From contig JAJFVE010000131.1 in assembly GCA_021371965.1 (NCBI GenBank), positions 7,048 through 71,047 of the forward strand: DNA of 64,000 nt, read 5' to 3'. Position numbers and translations under genes: made by a program. Position 1 is the stretch's first letter. Each line of letters starts with the position of its first letter. The notes under the pieces are model-generated. The model saw only the letters and a list, made by a program, of their open reading frames with translations. It was not told where the DNA came from and ran no database searches. The stretch comes from Planctomycetaceae bacterium. Its GTDB lineage: Bacteria; Planctomycetota; Phycisphaerae; SM23-33. Positions 45,460 through 53,866 of this stretch are shown here, piece after piece.

Positions 45460-46593
45460 ATGTTTGGATCCCTGATAAGGCGACACTGGCCGATAGGCCT
45501 GGACATCGGCGCCGACAGCATCAACATGATCCAGTTCCGCCGCGCGGGTGCGGGCGTGGCGGTCAACGCCTGCGGGCGATACCGGTTCGCCGAGGGCGAA
45601 TCGCAGAACCCCGCCCTGCGCCGCAAGGCCGCGGTCAAGGCGATCCGCGACATGCTGCGGCGCGACTTCCAGGGGCGGTCGGTCATCTCCTGCCTGTCCT
45701 GCGGCGACCTGGCGATGAAGAACATCCGCGTGCCTCACGGCGAGGACATCCATGACGCCGTCGTGCGCGAGGCCCAGCAGCGGTTCAACTTCGACATCGG
45801 CCCCGACCAGTTGCGGTACCTGGTGGCCGGGGAAGTGCGAAGCGGCAACGAGGTGCACACCGAGGTGCTGATGCTGGCCGTGCGCGAGCAGACTGTCCAG
45901 GACCATCTGGCCATGCTTGCCGAGGCGGGGCTCAGCCCGCTGCACATCGAGCCCGAACCGGTGCCAATGTTCCGAGTCTTCGAGCAGCGCCTGCGCCGCC
46001 GCGTGGACGAGGACAACGTCAGCGTCATCGTCGACCTCGGCTGCAGTGGCACGCGCGTGGTCGTCGCACGCGGGCGGGACATCATCTTCATCAAGGTCAT
46101 CGACATCGGCGGGCGCCGCCTCAACGAGGCCGTCGCCAGGCAACTGAACCTGACCGAGGCCGAGGCCTGCGACATGCGCATGCGCAGCGGCCGACCGCAG
46201 CGCCGCAGCGAAGACGCCGCAGAGAAGGAAGACGTGAACTGGACGCTCTACGACGCCGTCCGCAGCGAGGCCGAGTCGATGGCGCGGGAGATCGCCCTGT
46301 GCCTGCGGTACTGCTCGGTGACGTTCCGGGGCCTGCGCCCCGAGCGGGTGATGCTCACCGGCGGCGAGGCGCACGACGCCTCGCTGGTGCGCCTGCTGGG
46401 GGAGCAGTTGAACGTGGAATGCCAGGTCGCCTGCCCGCTGCAGGGCATCGACCTGTCAGGGGCGGACCTGGGCGGCGAGCGGCGGGGGACGCTGCCGGAA
46501 TGGACCATCAGCGCGGGCTTGGCGATGCGCGGGATCGACCTTCGCAACGACAGCCAGGAGACCGGTCATGATCGACGTCGACTTTCTGCCTGA
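45460..46593 (+). CDS. pilM: Type IV pilus assembly protein PilM
   Basis: Predicted 377 aa with an actin-like ATPase fold: IGLDIGADSINMIQF (phosphate 1), VIVDLGCSGTRVVVARG (phosphate 2) and RVMLTGGEAHDASLVRLLGEQL (adenosine). FIKVIDIGGRRLNEAVARQLNL is also family-typical. Cytoplasmic partner of PilN. It overlaps pilN by 26 bp. Confidence 0.9.
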   Translation: MFGSLIRRHWPIGLDIGADSINMIQFRRAGAGVAVNACGRYRFAEGESQNPALRRKAAVKAIRDMLRRDFQGRSVISCLSCGDLAMKNIRVPHGEDIHDAVVREAQQRFNFDIGPDQLRYLVAGEVRSGNEVHTEVLMLAVREQTVQDHLAMLAEAGLSPLHIEPEPVPMFRVFEQRLRRRVDEDNVSVIVDLGCSGTRVVVARGRDIIFIKVIDIGGRRLNEAVARQLNLTEAEACDMRMRSGRPQRRSEDAAEKEDVNWTLYDAVRSEAESMAREIALCLRYCSVTFRGLRPERVMLTGGEAHDASLVRLLGEQLNVECQVACPLQGIDLSGADLGGERRGTLPEWTISAGLAMRGIDLRNDSQETGHDRRRLSA

Positions 46594-47233
46594 GTACGTC
46601 GCCCAGCGGCGCGTCCGGCGCAATCGCCTCATCTGCCAGGCGAACCTGCTGGCCATCGCCGTCGCTGGCTTTGTCGTCCTGGGCTTCCAGTTCGAGCACC
46701 TGATCCAGAAGGCCTCGGCCGAGCAGGCCCTCCAACGCGACCGCGTCGCCAACGTCCGCCAGCAGCTCGTGCTGCGAACGGCCCTGGAAAGACAGGAGGG
46801 CGAACTGCAGATCAAGCAGCGAATCAACCAACTGCTGGGCAGCCGCGTCAACGCCAGCGAGATCATGGCCGAGCTCGACCGCATCCTGCCCCAGTCGGTC
46901 ACGCTGACGAGCCTGAGCCTGGAACCGGCCGAAATCAACATGCCCATGACGGCGGCGCGGGGCGACGCCCCCCAACCGGTCCAGGGCAAGCCGCCCGAGA
47001 AGACCGTCAAGCGCCTGCGCGTGACGTTGACCGGCGTGGCCTCGACGGACGTGGCGCTGGCGAACTTCATCGGACAGTTGTCCGCCTGCCAGACCTTCGA
47101 GGACGTCAGCATGGGATACGCCCGCACGGTGCTGCTGGTCAAACTGCTGGACGGCCTGGAGAAAGACAAGGCCCCCCGGATGGAGAAACGCGCGGCCAGG
47201 GCGTTCCAGGTCAGTTGCTACATCGTCCGCTAG
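46568..47233 (+). CDS. pilN: PilN-like inner-membrane protein
   Basis: Predicted 221 aa. The cytoplasmic N-terminus IDVDFLPEYVAQRR is the PilN motif that binds PilM. One TM helix (NLLAIAVAGFVVLGFQF), a coiled coil and a ferredoxin-like periplasmic domain (LDRILPQSVTLTSLSLEP; RLRVTLTGVASTDVALANFIGQLSACQTFEDV) follow. Confidence 0.87.
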   Translation: MIDVDFLPEYVAQRRVRRNRLICQANLLAIAVAGFVVLGFQFEHLIQKASAEQALQRDRVANVRQQLVLRTALERQEGELQIKQRINQLLGSRVNASEIMAELDRILPQSVTLTSLSLEPAEINMPMTAARGDAPQPVQGKPPEKTVKRLRVTLTGVASTDVALANFIGQLSACQTFEDVSMGYARTVLLVKLLDGLEKDKAPRMEKRAARAFQVSCYIVR

Positions 47234-47245
47234 CGAGGAAGCATC

Positions 47246-47836
47246 ATGCCGAAAATGTTGCGAGAAAACTGGATCGTGCTGGCGATGCTGGTGGGAATCT
47301 CCACCGCCGCATGCACGCTGCTGTACCTTCCCCAGAAGAAGCGGCTGGAGGCGGTCAAGGCCGACATTGCCGCCGGCAAGATCGAGATCGCCGAGCAGGC
47401 GGCCAAGACCGCCTCGGTCCCCGAACTGCTGCGCCGCGTGGATGAGATGCAAAAGCAGCTCAACAAGTTCGACCGCCGCCTGCCCCAGCGCCGCGAACTC
47501 GACGGGTTCCTGCGGGAGATCAACACGCGCCTGACCGAGGCGGGCCTGCGCGACGCGCTTATCGAGCCGGGAAACCCCCTCAAGGAAGAGCTCTTCAACA
47601 CCCTGCCCATCATCATGCGATTCCGCGGCTCGTACCTGTCGCTTGCCAACTTCCTCGAGGGCATTCACCACATGGACCGCATGGCCTGCGTGCACAGCGT
47701 CCGCATCGGACAGGAACGCGGCGGCGACATGCGGCGCGGCGCCCAGGGCGAGGCCGAAAAGATCATGGGTGACACCGCCAAGCTGGATATCGAACTGCAG
47801 TTGAACATCTACTTCACAAGCGACGTCAAGATATGA
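47246..47836 (+). CDS. pilO: PilO-like inner-membrane protein
   Basis: Predicted 196 aa. One TM helix at residues 8-24, a coiled coil (KKRLEAVKADIAAGKIEIAEQ; LLRRVDEMQKQLNKFDRRLPQRRELDGFLREINTRLTEAG) and a domain with LPIIMRFRGSYLSLANFLEGIHHMDRM, typical of PilO. The stop overlaps the next ATG (ATGA). Confidence 0.87.
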   Translation: MPKMLRENWIVLAMLVGISTAACTLLYLPQKKRLEAVKADIAAGKIEIAEQAAKTASVPELLRRVDEMQKQLNKFDRRLPQRRELDGFLREINTRLTEAGLRDALIEPGNPLKEELFNTLPIIMRFRGSYLSLANFLEGIHHMDRMACVHSVRIGQERGGDMRRGAQGEAEKIMGDTAKLDIELQLNIYFTSDVKI

Positions 47837-48474
47837 ACCCACGACACCGAACTACCGCCCCGCAGAGCCATGGCCTGGCCGCCGAGCTCCTGCGCGACAA
47901 GAAGAAGACGGCCATCCTCAGCGTGCTGCTCGTGGTGGGGGTGATTATGGGCGTGCGATTGATCGGCAAGAGCGAACCCGTCGCGGCGCAGGCCGCCGTG
48001 GCGGTTGCGGCGCCGGCGGCGGGCGTGACGGCGCCGCAGGCCGAGGAAGTCATCAAGAGTATCGCCGCCCGCAAGACCAACCCTAACCAGGTGCGGGTCT
48101 TCAAGCGGGACCTGTTCCGCGTCCATGAAGATCTCTACACGCTGCTGAGCTCGCCGGCGGCGCAGGCCGCACCGGTGGCGCCGGCGGCAGGGCCGATCGT
48201 CGATCCGGAACTGGAAACGAAGCGCCGTATCGAGCGGGTCCAGCTGGAGGCCAAATTACTCTGTTTGCAAATCACAATTGTGTCCGATAACCCTACTGCG
48301 ATCATCAACGGCGATCCGTTTGGCATTGGCGACACGATCACCACGCTGGTCAAGGAGCGTGATGGGAAGGAAACCAAGGCCGAATTCAAGGTCGTCAGTA
48401 TCGCTGCCAAGGTGTGCACCATCGTGCGCGACGGCGTGTCGGTCGAGCTGCGGATGAAGGACGAGAAGCCCTGA
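47833..48474 (+). CDS. PilP/GspC-like periplasmic protein
   Basis: Predicted 213 aa. One TM helix at about residues 28-45 and an Ala-rich linker lead to a C-terminal small beta domain (LCLQITIVSDNPTAIINGDPFGIGDTI ... FKVVSIAAKVCTIVRDGVSVELRM). This resembles the homology region of PilP/GspC that contacts the secretin. It is placed directly before the secretin gene, as pilP is. Confidence 0.75.
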   Translation: MNPRHRTTAPQSHGLAAELLRDKKKTAILSVLLVVGVIMGVRLIGKSEPVAAQAAVAVAAPAAGVTAPQAEEVIKSIAARKTNPNQVRVFKRDLFRVHEDLYTLLSSPAAQAAPVAPAAGPIVDPELETKRRIERVQLEAKLLCLQITIVSDNPTAIINGDPFGIGDTITTLVKERDGKETKAEFKVVSIAAKVCTIVRDGVSVELRMKDEKP

Positions 48475-48543
48475 TTTCGCCGCCGGCACCGGCCCCGCGC
48501 CCGGCGGTGCCGTGTGACCGGATTCCATGGAAGGAGCTTCGCT

Positions 48544-50586
48544 ATGGCGCTCTCAAGGACGAGAGGGGCAGGACGACGCCTGGGGCGGACGATTTTAATT
48601 GCCGCCGCGACGGCAATGATCGTCCTGGTTCCCGTCGTTTATGCCCAGGATGACGACGAGCCCGTCTGGCCCGCCCCCGGGGCCACTAAAGGTAAACCTC
48701 GCATCTATCCCGCCACGCCCTCGGCGATTGCCGGCGTGGCAACCGCGACGCAGCCGGCCGCCACCGGTCCGGCCACGCGCGAGGGGCACGTTCAGCCGCC
48801 CGGGACGTTCAGCGCGTTCTACCGCGGCAGCGACCTGCGAAGCGTGCTTCAGTTGCTCAGCACGCAGGGGCGTCGGAATATCATCGCCACCCCTGAAGTC
48901 GCCGGAACGGTCACCGCCGACCTCTACGACGTCACGTTCAAGCAGGCGATGGACGCCATCCTGGGCGCCAACGGGTTTGTCTACGAAGAAAAAGACAACT
49001 TTATCTACGTCTACACGCCCAAGCAACTGGCCGACATCCGCAAGGCCCAGCAGAAAATCCGCACACAGATCTTCAACCTGTCGTACATCACCGCCGGCGA
49101 CGCCCGCGTGCTGCTGACGCCGGTGATCTCCAAGGATGGGATCATCGCCGTGACGCCCCCGGCCCAGGTCGGCATTGCCGCCAGCGCCACCGACGCCGGC
49201 GGCAACAGCTACGCCACGCGCGACGTGCTGGTGGTGCGCGACTATGATGAGAACCTCGCCCGGGTGGCCGAGCTCCTCAAGGACCTCGACGTCAAGCCCC
49301 CGCAGGTGCTGATCGAGGCGACGATCCTGGCGGCCACGCTCGAAGAGACCAACGCCCTGGGCGTCAACATCAGCGTGCTCAAAGGCGTCGACTTCCAGGA
49401 CGTGACCGGCTCGATCGCCACGGTCGGCCCGGCCGGCAACACCAACAGCGGTTCCATCACCGCCACGGGGTTGCAGGGCGACACCGGCACGACGCTTCGC
49501 ACCGGTTTTGCCGACGTTACCGGCGGGTTGTCCATCGGCATCCTGGGCGACCGCATCGCGGCTTTTATCAGCGCCCTGGAAACCGTGACGGACACGACGG
49601 TGCTGGCTAATCCCAAGCTGCTGGTGATGAACAAGCAGCGCGGGGAGGTGCTGATCGGCCAGCGGCAGGGCTACCGCCAGACCACGCAGACCGACACGAC
49701 CATCAGCGAAACGATCGAGTTCCTCGAGACCGGCACTCGCATGATCGTGCGCCCTTACGTGGCCAAGAACAACTACATCCGGATGGAGATTCACCCGGAG
49801 GAATCGGCCGGAAGCGTCGACGCGGCGACGGGGCTGCCCTTCAGCACGACGACGGAAGTGACCTCCAACGTGATGGTGCGCGACGGTCACACGATCGTGA
49901 TCGGCGGTCTGTTCCGCGAGGAAACCCAAAACGCCCGCAACCAGGTGCCCCTGGTGGGCAACATCCCGGTGCTCGGGGCGCTGTTCCGCCGCACGGCCGA
50001 CACGCAGCGGCGCCGCGAGATCATCGTGCTGCTGACGCCACACATCATCCAGCAGGAGCCCGACGAACAGGTCGGCGAGGCCATGAAGGATGATGTCGAA
50101 CGTTTTCGAGTCGGCGCCCGCAACGGCCTGCAATGGTTCGGGCGGGAGCGCCTGGCCGAATGCCACCTGCGCGCCGCCAAGCATTTCATGAACGAAGGCA
50201 ACTACGGCCTGTCGCTATGGAGCCTGGACCTGGCTTTGTCGCTTCGCCCGCGGATGCTCGAGGCCATTCGCCTGCGCGAAGAGATCCTCGGCCGGACCTA
50301 CTGGGCGCATCATGCCCGCCATTCCAGCGTCAAATACGCGGTTCAGCGGATGATCATGCAGGAACTCGGCCGCCCGTACGAGCCGATCGTGCCTCCGGAC
50401 AAACCGCTGCGTCCCGAGGTCATTCCCCCGGACGTTCGGCAGAACCTGGGCATAGGCCCGCAATACGTGGCGCCGCTTCCCGGTCCGCGGGGGCAGACCA
50501 TCAGCCCGCCTCCGCCGACGCCGCAATTGAAGATGGCCCCTCCAAAAGCCGATGTCAAAGGTGTAGAAGCGCCGCGCCGCAAGTGA
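48544..50586 (+). CDS. Secretin (PilQ/GspD family)
   Basis: Predicted 680 aa. A signal peptide (LIAAATAMIVLVPVVYAQ), then an N0/STN-type domain (FYRGSDLRSVLQLLSTQGRRNIIATPEVAGTVTADLYDVTFKQAMDAIL) and an N1 domain (LVVRDYDENLARVAELLKDLDVKPPQVLIEATIL). The secretin beta-barrel follows (TVLANPKLLVMNKQRGEVLIG; VPLVGNIPVLGALFRRTADTQRRREIIVLLTPHII). A C-terminal tail of about 150 residues holds a TPR-like helix pair (CHLRAAKHFMNEGNYGLSLWSLDLALSLRPRMLEA) and a Pro-rich end. The outer-membrane gate of the machine. The ATG at 48544 has AAGGAG 8 nt upstream. Confidence 0.93.
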   Translation: MALSRTRGAGRRLGRTILIAAATAMIVLVPVVYAQDDDEPVWPAPGATKGKPRIYPATPSAIAGVATATQPAATGPATREGHVQPPGTFSAFYRGSDLRSVLQLLSTQGRRNIIATPEVAGTVTADLYDVTFKQAMDAILGANGFVYEEKDNFIYVYTPKQLADIRKAQQKIRTQIFNLSYITAGDARVLLTPVISKDGIIAVTPPAQVGIAASATDAGGNSYATRDVLVVRDYDENLARVAELLKDLDVKPPQVLIEATILAATLEETNALGVNISVLKGVDFQDVTGSIATVGPAGNTNSGSITATGLQGDTGTTLRTGFADVTGGLSIGILGDRIAAFISALETVTDTTVLANPKLLVMNKQRGEVLIGQRQGYRQTTQTDTTISETIEFLETGTRMIVRPYVAKNNYIRMEIHPEESAGSVDAATGLPFSTTTEVTSNVMVRDGHTIVIGGLFREETQNARNQVPLVGNIPVLGALFRRTADTQRRREIIVLLTPHIIQQEPDEQVGEAMKDDVERFRVGARNGLQWFGRERLAECHLRAAKHFMNEGNYGLSLWSLDLALSLRPRMLEAIRLREEILGRTYWAHHARHSSVKYAVQRMIMQELGRPYEPIVPPDKPLRPEVIPPDVRQNLGIGPQYVAPLPGPRGQTISPPPPTPQLKMAPPKADVKGVEAPRRK

Positions 50587-50660
50587 CGTCCAGCCGCTGT
50601 CGGACGTGCGGCGCCCTTCCCGCGCCGCACGAGCCGGCCGCGGGAAAGTGAAGGTACTCC

Positions 50661-51896
50661 ATGAAGCAATCAACTTCAGCACGCACCGCAGTCACGCTGG
50701 CAGGCGTGGCGATGGCCCTTTGCGCACTGTGCACGGCCGGGTGCCCGTCCAATCACACGGCCTCACAGGATGAGGCCAAGCAGAAAGCCCAGGGCCGGTG
50801 GAACACCGTCCGCGCCGAGATGCTCTGCGGCGTGGCGGCGGACAATCTGCGCGGCGGGCGACTGGATGCCGCCCAGGCCAAGGCCGCCGAGGCGCTGGCC
50901 ATGGACCCCAACTCCATAGCGGCGCTGCTGGTCACAGGGCGCATCGCCCTGGAGCGGGGGCAGTACGCCCAGGCCCTCAAGAGCTTCGAGCAGGCCCGCA
51001 AGATCGATCCCAAGAACGCCCAGGCGGCGTACTATCAGGCCGTCGGGCTGGAAAAGAGCAATCGTCTCGACGAGGCGCTGCAGTCGTACCGCCAGGCGTA
51101 CTTCCTCAATGATACCAGCCTCGACGGCGTCAAGGGCGCCGCCGAGGTGATGGTCGCCATGGGCCATGCGCCCCAGGCGAGGGCGTATCTCAGCGGGTTC
51201 ATGGTCCGCTCCGATGGCGATGCGGGAATGCGTGAACTGGCCGGACGCGTCGCCATGCTCTGCGGCGAATACGCCGAGGCGGCCAAGCACTTCGCCAAAG
51301 CCCGCGACATCGACAGTGGCAATATGTTCTATGTCGAAAAGCTGATCGAGGCGCAGTTCCTGGCCGGGCAATATCACGAGGCCCTGGCCTCGATGCGCGA
51401 CCTCAAGGCGTCGGATCGGTACAGCCCGCCGGCGTCCATCTACGTCATCCAGGGCGACTGCTGCCTGGCGATGAACCGGCCCAACGACGCCCTGGCCGCT
51501 TTCACCACGGCCACGACCGTCAATGCCAGGCTGTGGGCGGCGTGGGCGGGAATGTCGCGGGTCGAGCTGGCGCTGTCGCGCCCGGCCCAGGCCGTTGAGG
51601 CCGCCCGCAAAGCCTATGAATTGGATAAGGACAACCCCGACAGCACGTTGCTCGTCGGGTACAGCCTGATTCGTGCCGGACGCACGGCCGAGGCCGTTGC
51701 CTGTCTCAAACAGGCCCTGGCCCGAGGCAACGACCCCACGCTGCTGTGTGTGATGGGGCGGGCCTATGCCGCCGGCGGCGATGAGCTCGAGGCCACGCGG
51801 TGCTATACCGCTGCCTTGCGCTGCGAACCAGGCAACCGGCTGGCCAGCGAATTGCTGAGCAGCATGGCACGGAAGGCAAAGACGGAGACCCGTTAG
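50661..51896 (+). CDS. TPR lipoprotein, pilotin/PilF-like
   Basis: Predicted 411 aa. A signal peptide with lipobox LCTAGC is followed by about nine TPR units (SIAALLVTGRIALERGQYAQALKSFEQARKIDPKNAQAAYYQAVGLEKSNRLDEALQSYRQAYFL, and more). Its place after the secretin and its lipid anchor suggest a pilotin or assembly scaffold in the outer membrane, as PilF/PilW does for PilQ. This is inferred from context. Confidence 0.8.
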   Translation: MKQSTSARTAVTLAGVAMALCALCTAGCPSNHTASQDEAKQKAQGRWNTVRAEMLCGVAADNLRGGRLDAAQAKAAEALAMDPNSIAALLVTGRIALERGQYAQALKSFEQARKIDPKNAQAAYYQAVGLEKSNRLDEALQSYRQAYFLNDTSLDGVKGAAEVMVAMGHAPQARAYLSGFMVRSDGDAGMRELAGRVAMLCGEYAEAAKHFAKARDIDSGNMFYVEKLIEAQFLAGQYHEALASMRDLKASDRYSPPASIYVIQGDCCLAMNRPNDALAAFTTATTVNARLWAAWAGMSRVELALSRPAQAVEAARKAYELDKDNPDSTLLVGYSLIRAGRTAEAVACLKQALARGNDPTLLCVMGRAYAAGGDELEATRCYTAALRCEPGNRLASELLSSMARKAKTETR

Positions 51897-51923
51897 AGGT
51901 TCGGCGCCGTTTTGCGGCACAGG

Positions 51924-51973
51924 GTGGCACAGCCTTTCCAGGCTGTGAACACCGGCTGGAAAGCCCGTGCCAC
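51924..51973. repeat. Palindromic repeat family B
   Basis: GTGGCACAGCCTTTCCAG opposes CTGGAAAGCCCGTGCCAC around a short spacer, about 50 bp. Its translation (AQPFQAV...GWKARAT) would be joined to the kinase if the upstream ATG were used. Confidence 0.85.
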
Positions 51974-52013
51974 GCGACCGAGGGCGCCGGAGGGATCACA
52001 AACGGAGGCGGCG

Positions 52014-53456
52014 GTGACGACGGTCAAAAGGCTCAGCCTGGCAACCATGGTCATCATTTGCGTAGGGGCCAGTGCGGCCTACTATGCAACCATGATGGCC
52101 ATGCAGGGTCACGGCGTCCTCAGCTCGGCCCTGAACTACCTCGTCGTGGGGCTCGTGACGGCCCTGACGGTGCTGCTGCTACTGCTGTTCTGGCGGAGCC
52201 TGCACAAGGCCATTAGCACCATCGCCAGCCAACTCGAGACGATGGCCGCCACCGGACAGAGCGGCCTGGTGATGGTCCAGGGCAATCACGAGCTGTCGCA
52301 ACTGGCCCGGCCGCTCAACGCCTTTCTCACCAGCACGCGCGAGAAGATCGACGAACTCCAGAACGCCAACCGCGAACTGCAGATACAGGCCCGCATTGCC
52401 TCGGCCGAAAAGCAGCATACCGAGGCCATCATCTTCTCCATCAGCGACGCGGTGCTGGTGACCAATCGCTTTGACGAACTGCTGCTGGCCAACGAGGCGG
52501 CCGAGAAGCTCCTGGGGTTCAAGCTCTCGGGGGCGCTGCGGCAGAACATCGACCGCATCATCGCCGACGGCACGCTGGTTCGCCTGGTGCGCGAGACGCG
52601 CGGGCACGGGCGCACGCCCACGCGGCGCGTCGTCGAGCACGCCATCGACCTCAAGGGCGAGGTGCGGGTCTTCCGCGTCACCTTGAGCTGCATCGCCGGG
52701 GCCAACGAAGAAGTCTCCGGCGTTGTGGCCGTGCTCCATGACGTGACGCGCGAGAAGGAAATCGCCCAGAAGACGACGGATTTCGTCTCCAACGTCTCGC
52801 ACGAGCTCAAGACGCCGCTGGCGTCGATCAAGGCGTACATCGAGATGCTCCAGGACGGCGAGGCCCAGGACGAGGCCACCTGCAAGGAGTTCTACGAGAT
52901 CATCGCCGCCGAGACCGACCGCCTCCACCGGCTGATCGAGAACATCCTCAACATCTCGCGCATCGAGTCGGGCGTCGTCAAGGTCGTCAAGGAGCCCATC
53001 AGCCTGACGGCCGTGGTCAAGCAGGTCATCGACGTGGCGGCCCCGCAGGCCAAGGCCAAGCAGATCGCCCTCGTGGCGCGCCTGGCGCCGGTGTTCCAGC
53101 AGGTCGAGGCCGACCGCGACATGGTCTTCCAGGCCGTCATGAACCTGATCTCCAACGCCATCAAGTATACGCCCGAGGGAGGCACGGTGACGGTGACGGC
53201 CAGCATTGACGAGCGGCGAGGCGTGGCGGTGTGCGACGTGGCCGATACGGGCGTGGGCATTCCTGGCGACGACCTGCCGCACGTGTTCGAGAAGTTCTAC
53301 CGCGTCGAGGCCAACAAGAAGATGGCCAAGGGCACCGGCCTGGGCCTGACGCTGGTCAAGCATATTGTCGAGACGGTGCACGACGGAAAGCTGTCGGTCT
53401 CCAGCGAGAAGGGCAAAGGCAGTACGTTCAGTTTCGAGCTGCCGGTGATGGCGTAA
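52014..53456 (+). CDS. Sensor histidine kinase with PAS and HAMP-like regions
   Basis: Predicted 480 aa. Two TM helices (about residues 6-28 and 42-62), a HAMP-like segment, a PAS domain (IIFSISDAVLVTNRFDELLLANEAAEKLLGFKLSG), HisKA with NVSHELKTPLASIKAYIEML (phospho-His) and HATPase with NLISNAIKYTPEGG (N box), DTGVGIPGDDLPHVFEKFYR and GTGLGLTLVK. It is predicted to phosphorylate the response regulator that follows 20 bp later. The GTG at 52014 (GGAGG 6 nt upstream) is used; the ATG at 51912 would read through a palindromic repeat. Confidence 0.92.
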   Translation: MTTVKRLSLATMVIICVGASAAYYATMMAMQGHGVLSSALNYLVVGLVTALTVLLLLLFWRSLHKAISTIASQLETMAATGQSGLVMVQGNHELSQLARPLNAFLTSTREKIDELQNANRELQIQARIASAEKQHTEAIIFSISDAVLVTNRFDELLLANEAAEKLLGFKLSGALRQNIDRIIADGTLVRLVRETRGHGRTPTRRVVEHAIDLKGEVRVFRVTLSCIAGANEEVSGVVAVLHDVTREKEIAQKTTDFVSNVSHELKTPLASIKAYIEMLQDGEAQDEATCKEFYEIIAAETDRLHRLIENILNISRIESGVVKVVKEPISLTAVVKQVIDVAAPQAKAKQIALVARLAPVFQQVEADRDMVFQAVMNLISNAIKYTPEGGTVTVTASIDERRGVAVCDVADTGVGIPGDDLPHVFEKFYRVEANKKMAKGTGLGLTLVKHIVETVHDGKLSVSSEKGKGSTFSFELPVMA

Positions 53457-53476
53457 CCGAGGCGGAGGGAATGATC

Positions 53477-53866
53477 ATGAACGAACGCGTGGTAGTGGCC
53501 GACGACGAAGCCCACATTCTGCACGTGGTTTCGCTGAAGCTCCGCAACGCCGGATACGAGGTGGTGACGGCCCAGGATGGCGAGGAAGCCCTCGAGTTGT
53601 GCCTGGCCGACCCGCCGGACCTGCTGATCACCGACTTCCAGATGCCCGTGATGAGCGGGGTGGACCTCTGCCGCCAGCTTCGCGCCCACGAGAGCACGCG
53701 GGGGATCCCGGCGATGATGCTCACCGCCCGCGGGTTCGATCTGGAACCCGGCGAGATGATCGACGTCGGGATCGCCGCCGTCCTGGCCAAGCCATTTTCG
53801 CCCCGCGAAGTCCTGGCCAAAGTTGAAGACCTCCTCGCACAGACGCAAGGACCCGATGTGAACTGA
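53477..53866 (+). CDS. Single-domain response regulator
   Basis: Predicted 129 aa, a receiver domain only. VVVADDEAHIL (acidic pair), LLITDFQMPVMSG (phospho-Asp), MMLTAR (Thr) and LAKPFSPREVL (Lys) are intact. No output domain, so it signals by protein contact like CheY or to the adjacent HD-GYP protein. The ATG at 53477 has GGAGGG at 8 nt. Confidence 0.92.
   Translation: MNERVVVADDEAHILHVVSLKLRNAGYEVVTAQDGEEALELCLADPPDLLITDFQMPVMSGVDLCRQLRAHESTRGIPAMMLTARGFDLEPGEMIDVGIAAVLAKPFSPREVLAKVEDLLAQTQGPDVN

Noticed and set aside
51912..52013. N-terminal extension of the histidine kinase
   Set aside because: It is translated from a family B palindrome (AQPFQAV...). A GTG with a good ribosome site follows it directly.
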